Origin: Kiritimatiellia bacterium
GTDB taxonomy: Bacteria > Verrucomicrobiota > Kiritimatiellia > RFP12 > UBA1067
DNA: 57,107 bases
NCBI GenBank assembly: GCA_017403825.1
Contig: JAFRDO010000018.1
Span: forward strand, 1-57,107
Direction: 5' to 3'
A program made the translations under genes and the position numbers. Shown here piece after piece: positions 40,021-48,462 of the stretch. The notes below the pieces were generated by a model that searched no databases, was not told where the DNA came from, and worked only from the letters and a program-made list of their open reading frames with translations. How positions within the stretch are numbered: the stretch's first letter is position 1; each line of letters opens with the position of its first letter.

Positions 40021-40430
40021 GAACGGTACTCCGCGCAGCTTTCGGCCGTCTCCCAGACCTTCACGGACACGAGTCCCGGCACATGCGGCAGAAGCTCGCC
40101 GTAGAAATGCCGGGCAAGATTCTCCGCCGTGGAACGGAACGGCAGCGGCACCACGCGCATTCCGTTCTTCTCAACGACCGCCGCGATCTCGCATTCCTCC
40201 GGCGACTCCGTGTTGTAGATGAAGGCATGGTCAAAGACATCGCAAACAATCTCGACCGCAATGCGCTTGAGGTCCTTGAAGTCAATCACCATGTCGCCCG
40301 GGTCGTCGTCCGGCCTGGACGCCGAAACGTCGACGCGGTACGTATGACCATGCAGGTTCCTGCACATCCCGGCATGATTGGTTAGGATATGCGCCGCATC
40401 GAACTTCACTGTCTTGGTAACGGTAGTCAT
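40017..40430 (-). CDS. queD: 6-carboxytetrahydropterin synthase
   Basis: 137 residues from ATG 40430. Zinc ligands His14 (FDAAH), His27 and His29 (NLHGHTY); Cys23 lies just before in GMCRN. The C-terminal Glu is in VKVWETAESCAEY. The PTPS fold converts dihydroneopterin triphosphate to CPH4 for preQ0/queuosine synthesis. The family also includes pyruvoyl-tetrahydropterin synthases, but length and the second queuosine gene (queF) in the window favour QueD. Confidence 0.85.
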   Translation of the reverse strand: MTTVTKTVKFDAAHILTNHAGMCRNLHGHTYRVDVSASRPDDDPGDMVIDFKDLKRIAVEIVCDVFDHAFIYNTESPEECEIAAVVEKNGMRVVPLPFRSTAENLARHFYGELLPHVPGLVSVKVWETAESCAEYRS

Positions 40431-40443
40431 TGCTCTAGCTCGT

Positions 40444-40449
40444 ATTATA
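40444..40449 (-). promoter_or_regulatory. Extended -10 box upstream of queD
   Basis: Minus strand CTTTTGATATAATACGAGC, 13 bases before ATG 40430. The 5' leader would be about six bases. Confidence 0.65.
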
Positions 40450-40503
40450 TCAAAAGAAACGCCCGGCCACACGTTGCAGGCGGCTCCCGCCGGCAGAACG
40501 GAA

Positions 40504-41955
40504 TCAGCGGATGTTGACGACCGTCGCCCCCGGAAGCGAACCGAGTATGTCGTTGAATTTCGGATCGTTCAGAATGTCCGACGCATCAGCTGGCGGCGGA
40601 GCCGGCGGCTCCGGAGCAGGAGCGACAGCAGGCGCAGGCTTCGGAACATCGGCGGGCTTCGGAGCAGGAGCAGCGGGCTTCGGAGCAGGAGCGGGGGCAG
40701 GAGCCGAAAGTTCGTCAACGGAAACGGCGGGAGGTTCAGGGGAAGTCTTGGGGGCGGGTGCCGGGGCAGCAGCAGGTGCTGGAACCGCGGCAGAGACTTT
40801 TCTGCCGGACTTCATGTCGCGCACGGCACGCATCAGCTCCTCTATCGTCGCCGTGGCGGCAATGCGCGAAGCGCGGATAAGGGACATTTCGATCAGGGTC
40901 CTGGCGCTCAGCACGTAGCGGAGCTTGTCCTCCATCTCGACCAGCTGGTCGCAGACGCGGAACACGCGGTTCGGGTCTATGCCCTTCGCCTGCTCGGACA
41001 GCACGCGAATCTGGTCGGGCGTCGCCGCAAGCGAGGGGGAGCTCGGCCCTAGCGCCTGCAGGACGACAAGGTTGCGGAAGTGCTGCAGCAGTTCGCCAGA
41101 CAAGCGGCGCATGTTCTTGCCGGCGGACTCGAACATCTCGATGGACTGGAGGATCGCCGCGACGTCGCCGCGGAGGATCGCCCCGGCCAGGCCTTCGAGC
41201 GCCGAGCGACTGACGAGGCCGAACACGCCGAGCGCATCCGCTTCCGTCACCTTGTCGCCCCGGAAGGCGACGAGCTGGTCCAGCGACGACAGCGCGTCGC
41301 GCATTCCGCCCTCTGCGCCGCGCGCAATGGCGAGAAGCGCGTCTTCCTCCGCATCTATGCCTTCCAGTCCGCAGACGTGCCGCAGGCGCGCAACGATGTC
41401 ATGCGTCTGTATGCGCCTGAGATCGAAACGCTGGCAGCGCGAGACTATCGTCGCCAGGACCTTGTCGCCTTCGGTCGTCGCAAACACGAACCTGACGTGC
41501 GGCGGCGGCTCCTCAAGCGTCTTCAGCAGGGCGTTCCACGCCGCGTTGGAAAGCATGTGGCACTCGTCGATGATGAATATCTTGTAGCGCGAGGAAGCCG
41601 GCCTGAACTGCACCGACTCAATGATCGGCTTGACGTCCTCGACCTTGTTGTGCGAGGCGGCGTCCAGCTCCACCACGTCAAGCGAGCGTCCGGCTGCAAT
41701 CTCCTGGCAGTTGGCGCACTCCCCGCACGGTTCGGAACCGTTCGGCGACAAGCAGTTAAGCGCCTTTGCGAAGATGCGCGAGAGCGTGGTCTTGCCGATG
41801 CCGCGTGGCCCGACAAAAAGATAGGCGTTGGCGACACGTCCCGCCTCGATAGCATGCCTCAGGGTCCGCACGACAGGATCCTGCCCGACGACGTCCGCAA
41901 ACGTCATCGGACGGTACTTCAGCGGCAGGGCGACGTGGCGGGACTGTGCGCTCAT
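40504..41955 (-). CDS. dnaX: DNA polymerase III subunit gamma/tau
   Basis: 483 residues. LPLKYRPMTFADVVGQDPVV opening, Walker A GPRGIGKTT (49-57), four zinc-binding cysteines (68, 77, 80, 83), IIDECHMLSNAAWNALLKTL (Walker B), EEPPPHVRFVFATTE, SRCQRFDLRRI. Domain III follows, then a Pro/Ala-rich linker from about 390. It loads the clamp in the replisome. I saw no obvious frameshift signal for a short gamma form. ATG overlaps the accA stop. Confidence 0.93.
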   Translation of the reverse strand: MSAQSRHVALPLKYRPMTFADVVGQDPVVRTLRHAIEAGRVANAYLFVGPRGIGKTTLSRIFAKALNCLSPNGSEPCGECANCQEIAAGRSLDVVELDAASHNKVEDVKPIIESVQFRPASSRYKIFIIDECHMLSNAAWNALLKTLEEPPPHVRFVFATTEGDKVLATIVSRCQRFDLRRIQTHDIVARLRHVCGLEGIDAEEDALLAIARGAEGGMRDALSSLDQLVAFRGDKVTEADALGVFGLVSRSALEGLAGAILRGDVAAILQSIEMFESAGKNMRRLSGELLQHFRNLVVLQALGPSSPSLAATPDQIRVLSEQAKGIDPNRVFRVCDQLVEMEDKLRYVLSARTLIEMSLIRASRIAATATIEELMRAVRDMKSGRKVSAAVPAPAAAPAPAPKTSPEPPAVSVDELSAPAPAPAPKPAAPAPKPADVPKPAPAVAPAPEPPAPPPADASDILNDPKFNDILGSLPGATVVNIR

Positions 41956-42752
41956 GAGTAGAAGTTGCCCATTGCCCGGAACTTCGCGTAGCGACGCTCC
42001 AGCAGCTCGTCCGCCGGCACGCCGGCAAGTTCCCTGAGAGACGCAAGCACCGCTTCCTTCACGGCGGCGGCCGTCGCCGCATGATCCTTCTGGGCGCCTC
42101 CAGCCGGTTCGCGCACAACCTCATCTATCGCACCAAGCTTCTTCAGGTCAGCGGCGGTGATCTTCAAAGCCTCCGCCGCCTCGGGCGCCTTCGCACCGTC
42201 GCGCCAGAGGATTCCCGCGCAGCCCTCGGGAGAGATCACGGAATAGACGGCATTCTCCAGCATCAGCACGCGGTCGCCGACCGCAATCGCAAGCGCGCCG
42301 CCGGACCCGCCCTCGCCGGTGATCACGACCACGACGGGAGTGCGCAACCGCGCAAAGAATTCTAGCGACTTAGCAATGGCCTCGGCCTGGCCACGCTCCT
42401 CGGCCTCACGTCCGGGATAGGCGCCGGGAGTGTCCACGAGCGTGACGACCGGCACGCGGAACTTCTCGGCGAGAGACGCGAGACGCATCGCCTTGCGGTA
42501 TCCGTCGGGGTTGGCCATGCCGAAGTTGGCAGCCATGTTCTCCTCGACGGTGGAGCCCTTATTGTGCCCAAGGATCAGCACCTTCTCGCCACCGATCCTG
42601 GCGAAGCCGCCGATCAAGGCACGGTCGTCGCTGACGAGCCGGTCGCCGTGCAGCTCCTCGAAATCATCGCACATCAGGCGAACGAAGTCGCAGAAATGCG
42701 GACGGCCCGGGTCCCTCGCCAGCTTGACGCGCTCTATCGCAGTCTTTTTCAT
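41952..42752 (-). CDS. accA: Acetyl-CoA carboxylase carboxyltransferase subunit alpha
   Basis: 266 residues from ATG 42752. RPHFCDFVRLMCDDFEELHG, GGFARIGGEKVLILGHNKG, NFGMANPDGYRKAMRLASLA, TLVDTPGAYPGREAEERGQA, GEGGSGGALAIAVGDRVLML, and SVISPEGCAGILWRD are all hallmarks. The N-terminal helical extension is shorter than in E. coli (319 aa). It works with AccD to carboxylate acetyl-CoA. Directly downstream of accD. Confidence 0.94.
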   Translation of the reverse strand: MKKTAIERVKLARDPGRPHFCDFVRLMCDDFEELHGDRLVSDDRALIGGFARIGGEKVLILGHNKGSTVEENMAANFGMANPDGYRKAMRLASLAEKFRVPVVTLVDTPGAYPGREAEERGQAEAIAKSLEFFARLRTPVVVVITGEGGSGGALAIAVGDRVLMLENAVYSVISPEGCAGILWRDGAKAPEAAEALKITAADLKKLGAIDEVVREPAGGAQKDHAATAAAVKEAVLASLRELAGVPADELLERRYAKFRAMGNFYS

Positions 42753-42765
42753 AAGCCTCAGCCCT

Positions 42766-43596
42766 TCAGAATCCGAAATACTCCAGCATCTTCGCGACAA
42801 AGCCCTTCAGCTCCCGTCTCTCCACGATGCGGTCTACGAACCCATGCTTCTCAAGGTACTCCGCCGACTGGAAGTCGGCGGGGAGCTTCTGGTGGATCGT
42901 GTTCTCTATCACGCGCCTCCCGGCGAAGCCGACAAGCGCCTTGGGCTCGGCGATATTGATGTCGCCGAGCATGGCGTAGGAAGCCGACACTCCGCCCGTC
43001 GTCGGGTCGGTGAGGACGCTTATGTAGGGAAGTCCGGCCTCCTTCAGGCGAGCTATCGCAGCGGACGTCTTCGCCATCTGCATCAGGGAGAGTATTCCCT
43101 CGTGCATGCGCGCACCGCCAGAGGCGGAGAACAGCACGAGCGGACGCCTCTCCGCTATAGCCTGCTCGCACGCCCTGGCTATGCGCTCGCCGGTACCGGT
43201 ACCGAGGCTACCGCCCATGAACGCGAAGTCCATGACGCCGAGCATCGCCCTGTGCCCCGCAATCTCGCACGTCCCCATCACGACCGACTCGGTCTCGCCG
43301 CTCTTAGCTATCGTCGCCTCGACCTTGTCGCGGTACGCACCCGAGACATCGTGGAACTCCAGGTGGTCGGAATAGGACACCGCCCTGAAGACCTCGACAA
43401 ACGTGCCGGCATCGGCCATCCTGGCGATGCGCTCACGCGCCGAAAGACGCCCGTGATAGTTGCACTTCGGGCAGATGAAATCGTTCTTGCGCCAGGCCGA
43501 CTTCTCGAAATGGCTCCTGCACTTGGGGCAAACCGCCCACACGTCCTTCTCGGACGGGATCTTAGGCTTCTCGGTCTTAGGCTCGTACCAGCTCAT
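42766..43596 (-). CDS. accD: Acetyl-CoA carboxylase carboxyltransferase subunit beta
   Basis: 276 residues with GGAGGAG before ATG. The N-terminal zinc ribbon has Cys23, 26, 42 and 45. Then FDFAFMGGSLGT-like MDFAFMGGSLGTGTGERIAR, SASGGARMHEGILSLMQMAK, DPTTGGVSASYAMLGDI and PKALVGFAGRRVIENTI. It completes the carboxyltransferase with AccA. Preceded by a 7-bp hairpin (43612-43631). Confidence 0.95.
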   Translation of the reverse strand: MSWYEPKTEKPKIPSEKDVWAVCPKCRSHFEKSAWRKNDFICPKCNYHGRLSARERIARMADAGTFVEVFRAVSYSDHLEFHDVSGAYRDKVEATIAKSGETESVVMGTCEIAGHRAMLGVMDFAFMGGSLGTGTGERIARACEQAIAERRPLVLFSASGGARMHEGILSLMQMAKTSAAIARLKEAGLPYISVLTDPTTGGVSASYAMLGDINIAEPKALVGFAGRRVIENTIHQKLPADFQSAEYLEKHGFVDRIVERRELKGFVAKMLEYFGF

Positions 43597-43611
43597 TCGG
43601 CTCTCCTCCAG

Positions 43612-43631
43612 GCCCTCCCCGCAAGGAGGGC
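43612..43631. other. Short hairpin between M28 and accD genes
   Basis: Stem gccctcc (43612-43618) with ggagggc (43625-43631). No T-run. It may tune transcript processing or be a short repeat, since a related ccctccccggggaggg palindrome occurs at 56787. Confidence 0.4.
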
Positions 43632-43633
43632 TG

Positions 43634-44485
43634 CTACAGCAAGATGTTCAGCATCTCCGTGACGATCCTGCCGCTCGCAAGCAGGGATTCCTCGGAGACG
43701 TTCTCCATCGTGTCCTTCTCTGTGTGCCAGAACGTATTGTCGGGGCCATAGGAGAAGTCTATCAGGTCAATGGCCGGATAACCCTTCTCCAGGAACGGCA
43801 CATGATCGTCCTTGACAACGTCGTCGATGGTTTTCACGAGATCCGGAAGGTTTGCGAGACGTGCCGCATGGAGCGCAATCTTGGAGAGCGCGGGAGAGCC
43901 GTTTGACGGAATCGAGATCGCGAGGTCTCGGTCGCCAAGCATGTCAAGGCAGATGACGGCCTGCACCTTGCGCTCCTTCTCCGCAAGGAACGCCGCCGCG
44001 CGGCGCGAACCCCAGAGGCCGTCGTCGGGACCATATGCGGTGACGCATTCCTCTCCGTCCGTCCAGATGAGCATCAGGTTGCCGCGCTTCTCAGACCAGT
44101 CTACGAAGGCGTTGGCGATGCCTACGAGCAGGCCCGCGGTGGACGCGCCGTCGTTGGCGCCAGGACACGCGACGCCGGGCTTGGTATCGTAATGCGAGAC
44201 CAGCACCACCCACTTCGCGTCATCGTCGCCGGCGCGGAATTCCGCGTAGAGGTTGGTGAAGTCCTTCTCGCCGCGCGGGGTCTTGGCACTGAACACGTCG
44301 CGCCTCACGTTCGCCCCGACAGCGCTGGCGGCGTCCAGAAGGTAATTTGCGGCGATCCGCCCGCGAATGGTGCCGGCGTCACGCGGCGTACACCGTTCGA
44401 CAAGGCCGCGCGCCGTATCGCAGGCAATCCGGGCGTCAGCCTGCGTAAAGGCGAGCCCCGCGGAAAAAAGAAGAGCGCAGAACAT
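43634..44485 (-). CDS. Secreted M28-family peptidase / glutaminyl-cyclase-like
   Basis: 283 residues, signal peptide about 1-17. LVSHYDTK (first zinc ligands), PGANDGASTAGLL (bridging Asp), WTDGEEC (Glu pair), CLDMLGD, DDHVPFLEKGYPAIDLIDF, and WHTEKDTMENV with the last His. The D-D-H-x-P-F segment is typical for glutaminyl-peptide cyclotransferase-like M28 members, so it may cyclise N-terminal Gln or act as an aminopeptidase. Coupled to parB by TGATG. Confidence 0.82.
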   Translation of the reverse strand: MFCALLFSAGLAFTQADARIACDTARGLVERCTPRDAGTIRGRIAANYLLDAASAVGANVRRDVFSAKTPRGEKDFTNLYAEFRAGDDDAKWVVLVSHYDTKPGVACPGANDGASTAGLLVGIANAFVDWSEKRGNLMLIWTDGEECVTAYGPDDGLWGSRRAAAFLAEKERKVQAVICLDMLGDRDLAISIPSNGSPALSKIALHAARLANLPDLVKTIDDVVKDDHVPFLEKGYPAIDLIDFSYGPDNTFWHTEKDTMENVSEESLLASGRIVTEMLNILL

Positions 44486-45480
44486 CAGTCGACCGACACT
44501 CCGATCATCTTGATGATGCGGTCAAGGTCGTCGTTGTCGAAGAAATCTATCTCCACGACGCCCTTCGTGTGCCGCCCAGTTGGGTGCGTAGCGCCGGAGA
44601 CTATGCGCACGGCGCAGCCGAGGTGGCGCTTCATCTTCTCGGCCAGGTTCTTTACGTAGGAATCGGGAAGGTCCGGCGTGCCGCGCGGCCTGGTCTCGGC
44701 CGGAGCGTGCAGGCGTGACACCTTCCTCTCCAGGCTGCGGACGGTCAGCTGCTCGTTCACGCAGTCGCGCGCAAGGAGAATGCGTTCCTTCTCGTCGTCA
44801 ACGGAAAGGAGAACCTTCGCGTGCCCCACCGAAAGCGCACCACCGGCGACAAGATGCCTCACCTCGTCGGGAAGCTCAAGGAGGCGCGTCGCGTTCGCAA
44901 CGGTCGCCCGGCCCTTGCCCACCTTTTCGGCGACCTCCGCCTGCGTGAGACCGAACCGGTCCTGAAGCGTCTTGTAGGAAACGGCCTCCTCTATCGGATT
45001 GAGATCTTCGCGCTGGAGATTCTCCGTGGTGGTCATGACCGCAGCCGCCTGATCGTCGGCTTCCACCACCGACACCCGGATCTTGCGCCACCCGGCAAGC
45101 TGCGCCGCGCGAAGGCGACGCTCGCCTGCAATAAGCTCGTAGCGTCCGCTGGAGTTCCGCCGTACCGTAGGCAGCTGCACCAGCCCGCTCTGACGCAGCG
45201 AGTCCGCAAGCTCCTTCAGCTCTTCGTCGCGGAAGTCCCTGCGCGGCTGATAGGGACTGCGCTCGATCTCAAGGATAGGCAGCTCCATCACGACGCCAGC
45301 CGGCGCAGCCGGCACTGACGGCGACGTTGGAACGGAGGCTGCCGCAACATTGCCAAGAAGGCCGTCCACGCCCTTGCCGAAGTCAATGCTGCGCCCGAGC
45401 CCCCGCTTCCGACGGTCGGCGGCCACGGAAGCCTTGGCGGCTCCCGTGGCCTTCTTGAGGTATGGACTGCCCTTCGCCAC
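44485..45480 (-). CDS. parB: ParB-family chromosome segregation protein
   Basis: 331 residues, GTG start. IERSPYQPRRDF, then GLVQLPTVRR, GERRLRAAQLAGW (CTP-binding Arg patch), TENLQREDLNPIEEA, HTH region LTQAEVAEKVGKGRATVANA, and C-terminal dimer domain. It spreads from parS as a CTP-dependent clamp. No parA gene adjoins and I found no TGTTTCACGTGAAACA-type parS in the window. Confidence 0.9.
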   Translation of the reverse strand: MAKGSPYLKKATGAAKASVAADRRKRGLGRSIDFGKGVDGLLGNVAAASVPTSPSVPAAPAGVVMELPILEIERSPYQPRRDFRDEELKELADSLRQSGLVQLPTVRRNSSGRYELIAGERRLRAAQLAGWRKIRVSVVEADDQAAAVMTTTENLQREDLNPIEEAVSYKTLQDRFGLTQAEVAEKVGKGRATVANATRLLELPDEVRHLVAGGALSVGHAKVLLSVDDEKERILLARDCVNEQLTVRSLERKVSRLHAPAETRPRGTPDLPDSYVKNLAEKMKRHLGCAVRIVSGATHPTGRHTKGVVEIDFFDNDDLDRIIKMIGVSVD

Positions 45481-45489
45481 CGCGACAGA

Positions 45490-46233
45490 TCAGAAGTAGC
45501 CGTTGATGATCGGCAGGACCTTGATGCAGTTGTCCATTATAAGGTTCACAAGGCCGATCTGGAAGCCCCAGGGGCATTCGCGGGCGTAGTTCACGAGGCC
45601 GATCTGGCAGCCATGGAGCTCGTCGGTGAAGTTGAAGACCGCGCCCAGCTGGAGACCGTACGCCTTCTTCGCATAGTTGCCGCCGATTGCGATTGCCGCG
45701 CCGTAGCTCTGCTCGATCATGATGTTGCAGATGCCCGCGACCTGGCAGCCCCACATGTAGTCGCCGTAGTTGCCGAGGAACTCGGAGTCCCACCCCCAGA
45801 ACTCGCCGGGACGATAACCGAAGAGACCGGCTTCAAGTCCGCCGCTCTTGCCGTAGGCGATGTTGCCGCCGAGCGTGGCGCGAACGCCATACACGTCAGC
45901 CGAAGCCCAGTTGCAGAGAGCCGAGACCTGAACGCCTCCCATGGTGTTGCGCGTGGCCATCGCGATGCCGCCGATGCCAAGACCATACATCTTCGGAGCG
46001 TCAGTGTAGAGAATGTTGACATCCAGGCCAAACACGTCCCACATCGCACGTCCCCACGGGAACTGCACCGGCGAGGCTATGCCCAGCGCAATCGGCGTCC
46101 AGCCGACGGCTTCGTATTCGGTCTCGGTCTCCTCCGCTTCAGTCTCTGCCGCGAGTTCAGTCTCTGCCGCGAGCGCAGGCGAAACAGCAGCGAACGCAAG
46201 CGCCGCCGCACCGATCTTCAGCATTTTCTTCAT
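45490..46233 (-). CDS. LA_2272-type surface repeat protein
   Basis: 247 residues from ATG 46233 (AAGGAGT upstream); the longer frame is not used. Signal peptide 1-22, then an acidic stretch. Repeats such as GLQLGAVFNFTDELHGCQIG and GFQIGLVNLIMDN end in LPIINGYF, matching the LA_2272 family surface repeats of Leptospira and Bacteroidetes proteins. Probably an outer-membrane protein. Nine bases before parB, an unexpected operon partner. Confidence 0.75.
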   Translation of the reverse strand: MKKMLKIGAAALAFAAVSPALAAETELAAETEAEETETEYEAVGWTPIALGIASPVQFPWGRAMWDVFGLDVNILYTDAPKMYGLGIGGIAMATRNTMGGVQVSALCNWASADVYGVRATLGGNIAYGKSGGLEAGLFGYRPGEFWGWDSEFLGNYGDYMWGCQVAGICNIMIEQSYGAAIAIGGNYAKKAYGLQLGAVFNFTDELHGCQIGLVNYARECPWGFQIGLVNLIMDNCIKVLPIINGYF

Positions 46234-46288
46234 TTTTTTCTTACTCCTTGGTGTTGTAGAAAGGGTTGTTGAATTAAACAAGCGTATT

Positions 46289-47506
46289 CTACACTTTCGG
46301 CGTTGCCGCGTCAAGGGCACCTGGAACCTGCGGCGCGGCGCGAAGGGCAAGCGTGAAAACGCATCCGCCCGGCTCGTTCCTGCGGACCGTCAGATCGCCG
46401 CCCATGGCCCGCGCGAATTCCCGCGCCGTGCAAAGGCCGATGCCGAAGCCCCCCTTCCCGGACTCGCGCGCAGTCCGCGCCCGGTAATACCGGTCGAAGG
46501 CACGACGCATCTGGCTCCGCGTCAAGCCGGGACCGCCGTCCGCAAACTCGGCGCACACGTACTCTCCCTTCCGCGACAGCCTCACCGAAACAGGTCCGAA
46601 CGGCGCTGCGTACTTGAGGTCGTTTCCGAACAGGTTCCACAGTATCTGGACCGTCATTGTCTCGTCGGCAAGCGCCGGCGGCAGGTCGCCGTCAGACTCG
46701 ACAGGCACGTCGCGCCCGTCGAACAGGTCCCGGTAGTCCTCGCGAAAGATCGCATACGCCTCTTCACAGGCCTTCGCAAGGTCAAGCCGAACAAGCGTGG
46801 GCGGCGGACGTCGCCCTCCGAGCCTTAGGAAGTCCTTGATGTTCGCTACCAGGCGGATCATGCGTTCGCACAGGCACCGCGCGTCCGCATCGTCGCGTCC
46901 GATGGCATAGCGCATCCCGACGAGCGGCGTCGTCAGGTCGTGCGCGGTTGCCGCCAGGAAGTCGTCGCGTTCCTTTACGTAGTTGAGGAAGAACCTCACC
47001 CCCAGCACGGTGATGACTACAAGGACTAAAAGCATGAAGCCTCCGCCGCCATAGAAAAGCGTCTGGTAGTCCCGCGCCTCGATGTCCGTCAGCTTGACAA
47101 GCACAGTGTCGTCATCGTGTCTGGCGGCAGTGTCGCGCACCCATACGGCGATTCCCCCGGTGCGGGTCAGGAAACCACGCTTCTCCCGAGTGCGCGCGTA
47201 TTTCGCCGCCGGACGCCACGCCGCCCACGTCATGTCCGGCGGCAATTCCTCGGAAAGAGCCTCGTCACAATCGCGTCCGCGCACGACACCGACGCCTCGC
47301 TTCCAGAAGATGTCCGGCTCCAGTTCGCCGGCCAGTAGCCCGTCGGCAACGGCATTCGCCGCGTTTGCGACGCGAGCAGGCTCGTCCCTGACCAGTTTCG
47401 GCAAGTAGACCGCGTAAAACCAGGCGGACATCGCCAGCACCGCGACAGTGGGAATGCTGAGCGCAATCGCGCAGCACAAAGCCCTGAACCTGCCGTCAGC
47501 GCTCAC
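46289..47506 (-). CDS. Sensor histidine kinase
   Basis: 405 residues, GTG start overlapping the ELM1 stop (GTGA). Two membrane helices (about 10-33 and 151-174) enclose a periplasmic sensor region. H-box with His189 (LAATAHDLTTPLVGMRYAIG), N-box ILWNLFGNDLKYA, G1 FADGGPGL, G2 GKGGFGIGL. No response regulator is adjacent. The signal is unknown. Confidence 0.88.
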   Translation of the reverse strand: MSADGRFRALCCAIALSIPTVAVLAMSAWFYAVYLPKLVRDEPARVANAANAVADGLLAGELEPDIFWKRGVGVVRGRDCDEALSEELPPDMTWAAWRPAAKYARTREKRGFLTRTGGIAVWVRDTAARHDDDTVLVKLTDIEARDYQTLFYGGGGFMLLVLVVITVLGVRFFLNYVKERDDFLAATAHDLTTPLVGMRYAIGRDDADARCLCERMIRLVANIKDFLRLGGRRPPPTLVRLDLAKACEEAYAIFREDYRDLFDGRDVPVESDGDLPPALADETMTVQILWNLFGNDLKYAAPFGPVSVRLSRKGEYVCAEFADGGPGLTRSQMRRAFDRYYRARTARESGKGGFGIGLCTAREFARAMGGDLTVRRNEPGGCVFTLALRAAPQVPGALDAATPKV

Positions 47507-48462
47507 AGGCCCATCAGCCCCTTCGCCCGCGCGAATTCGGCGGAGAGGTCTATCTTGCGTCGTCCGTCTACGTAGCCGCCGCTGCGCAAGCTCTCAACGA
47601 ACCGGCGGAACTTGTGCGGACCGGGATTCAGGTTGTCCAGCGCGATGACTTCTGCCGTTCCGAACATGCAGGCCTCCGAGAGCATTCCGGTCGACTCTGC
47701 CGTCACGTAGAGCCGCTTCGCGAGCTGCACGAAAGCGGGAATCGGGTTGAAGCGGTCCCTCGAGTAGATCAGCTTGTATGTCCACGGATACGAATCGACA
47801 AGCGATTCCACGTCAGGCGGCGTGCGGCGCGAAGTCGTAACGCAAAGCTGTACGCCGGGGTTTGCCGCGAATATCTCGTCCAGCCGCGCCTTCGCCCATT
47901 CGACAGTCATCGTCGCGCACTTGTTCGGGCCGCCTATGATGACACCGACAAGTCTGTCCGTCGGCCCCGAATAGCGTTCCCTGAACGCGGCGACACCCTT
48001 TTCGTAGAAAGCCGCGTCGTTGGCGACGAGGTTCGCCGGGATCTCGACGACGTTCGGAAGTTTCGCCGGGCCGTCGAACGACGGCGCAAGAATGCAGTCG
48101 AACGTCGAAAGACGGTAACCGCGAGGATAGAGCACGACGCCGCATTTCGCGTTACCGATCCGCCGCGCGAGCGCCTTCGCCGCGTAGAACGTGCCGGAGC
48201 CAGTGCCGATGACAGCGCGATAAGGCGATTGCGGCATAGGGCCCTGAAGCCCCTCCGGCCAGGACAGAAGACAGGGAACGACAATGCCAAGCCGGTCGAA
48301 AAGGTAGCTGGCCGCCTTTGCCAGCTTGTTCCTGAACCGGACCTCGACGACGTCGAAGTCAAGCCCCAGTGCGCGAGCGAAGGCCCTGGACTGGTTCTCG
48401 TGGCCTGCCTTGCCGTCGGTGAGGATCAGCGCCCTCCGCCCTGCGAACTGCCTTCCCTGCAT
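47503..48462 (-). CDS. ELM1/GtrOC1-family protein (DUF1022-type)
   Basis: 319 residues. RALILTDGKAGHENQSRAFA at the N-terminus, TGSGTFYAAKALAR, CGVVLYPRGYRLSTFDCILA, VGVIIGGPNKCATM, and LYVTAESTGMLSEACMFGTA, as in the mitochondrial-fission ELM1 family of GT-B-fold proteins found in alphaproteobacteria and plants. In bacteria it is often near lipid A or glycan genes. It starts directly after nrnA. Confidence 0.78.
   Translation of the reverse strand: MQGRQFAGRRALILTDGKAGHENQSRAFARALGLDFDVVEVRFRNKLAKAASYLFDRLGIVVPCLLSWPEGLQGPMPQSPYRAVIGTGSGTFYAAKALARRIGNAKCGVVLYPRGYRLSTFDCILAPSFDGPAKLPNVVEIPANLVANDAAFYEKGVAAFRERYSGPTDRLVGVIIGGPNKCATMTVEWAKARLDEIFAANPGVQLCVTTSRRTPPDVESLVDSYPWTYKLIYSRDRFNPIPAFVQLAKRLYVTAESTGMLSEACMFGTAEVIALDNLNPGPHKFRRFVESLRSGGYVDGRRKIDLSAEFARAKGLMGL

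Noticed and set aside
40504..41955. Programmed frameshift in dnaX
   Set aside because: I looked for an A-rich slippery heptamer with hairpin and found none.
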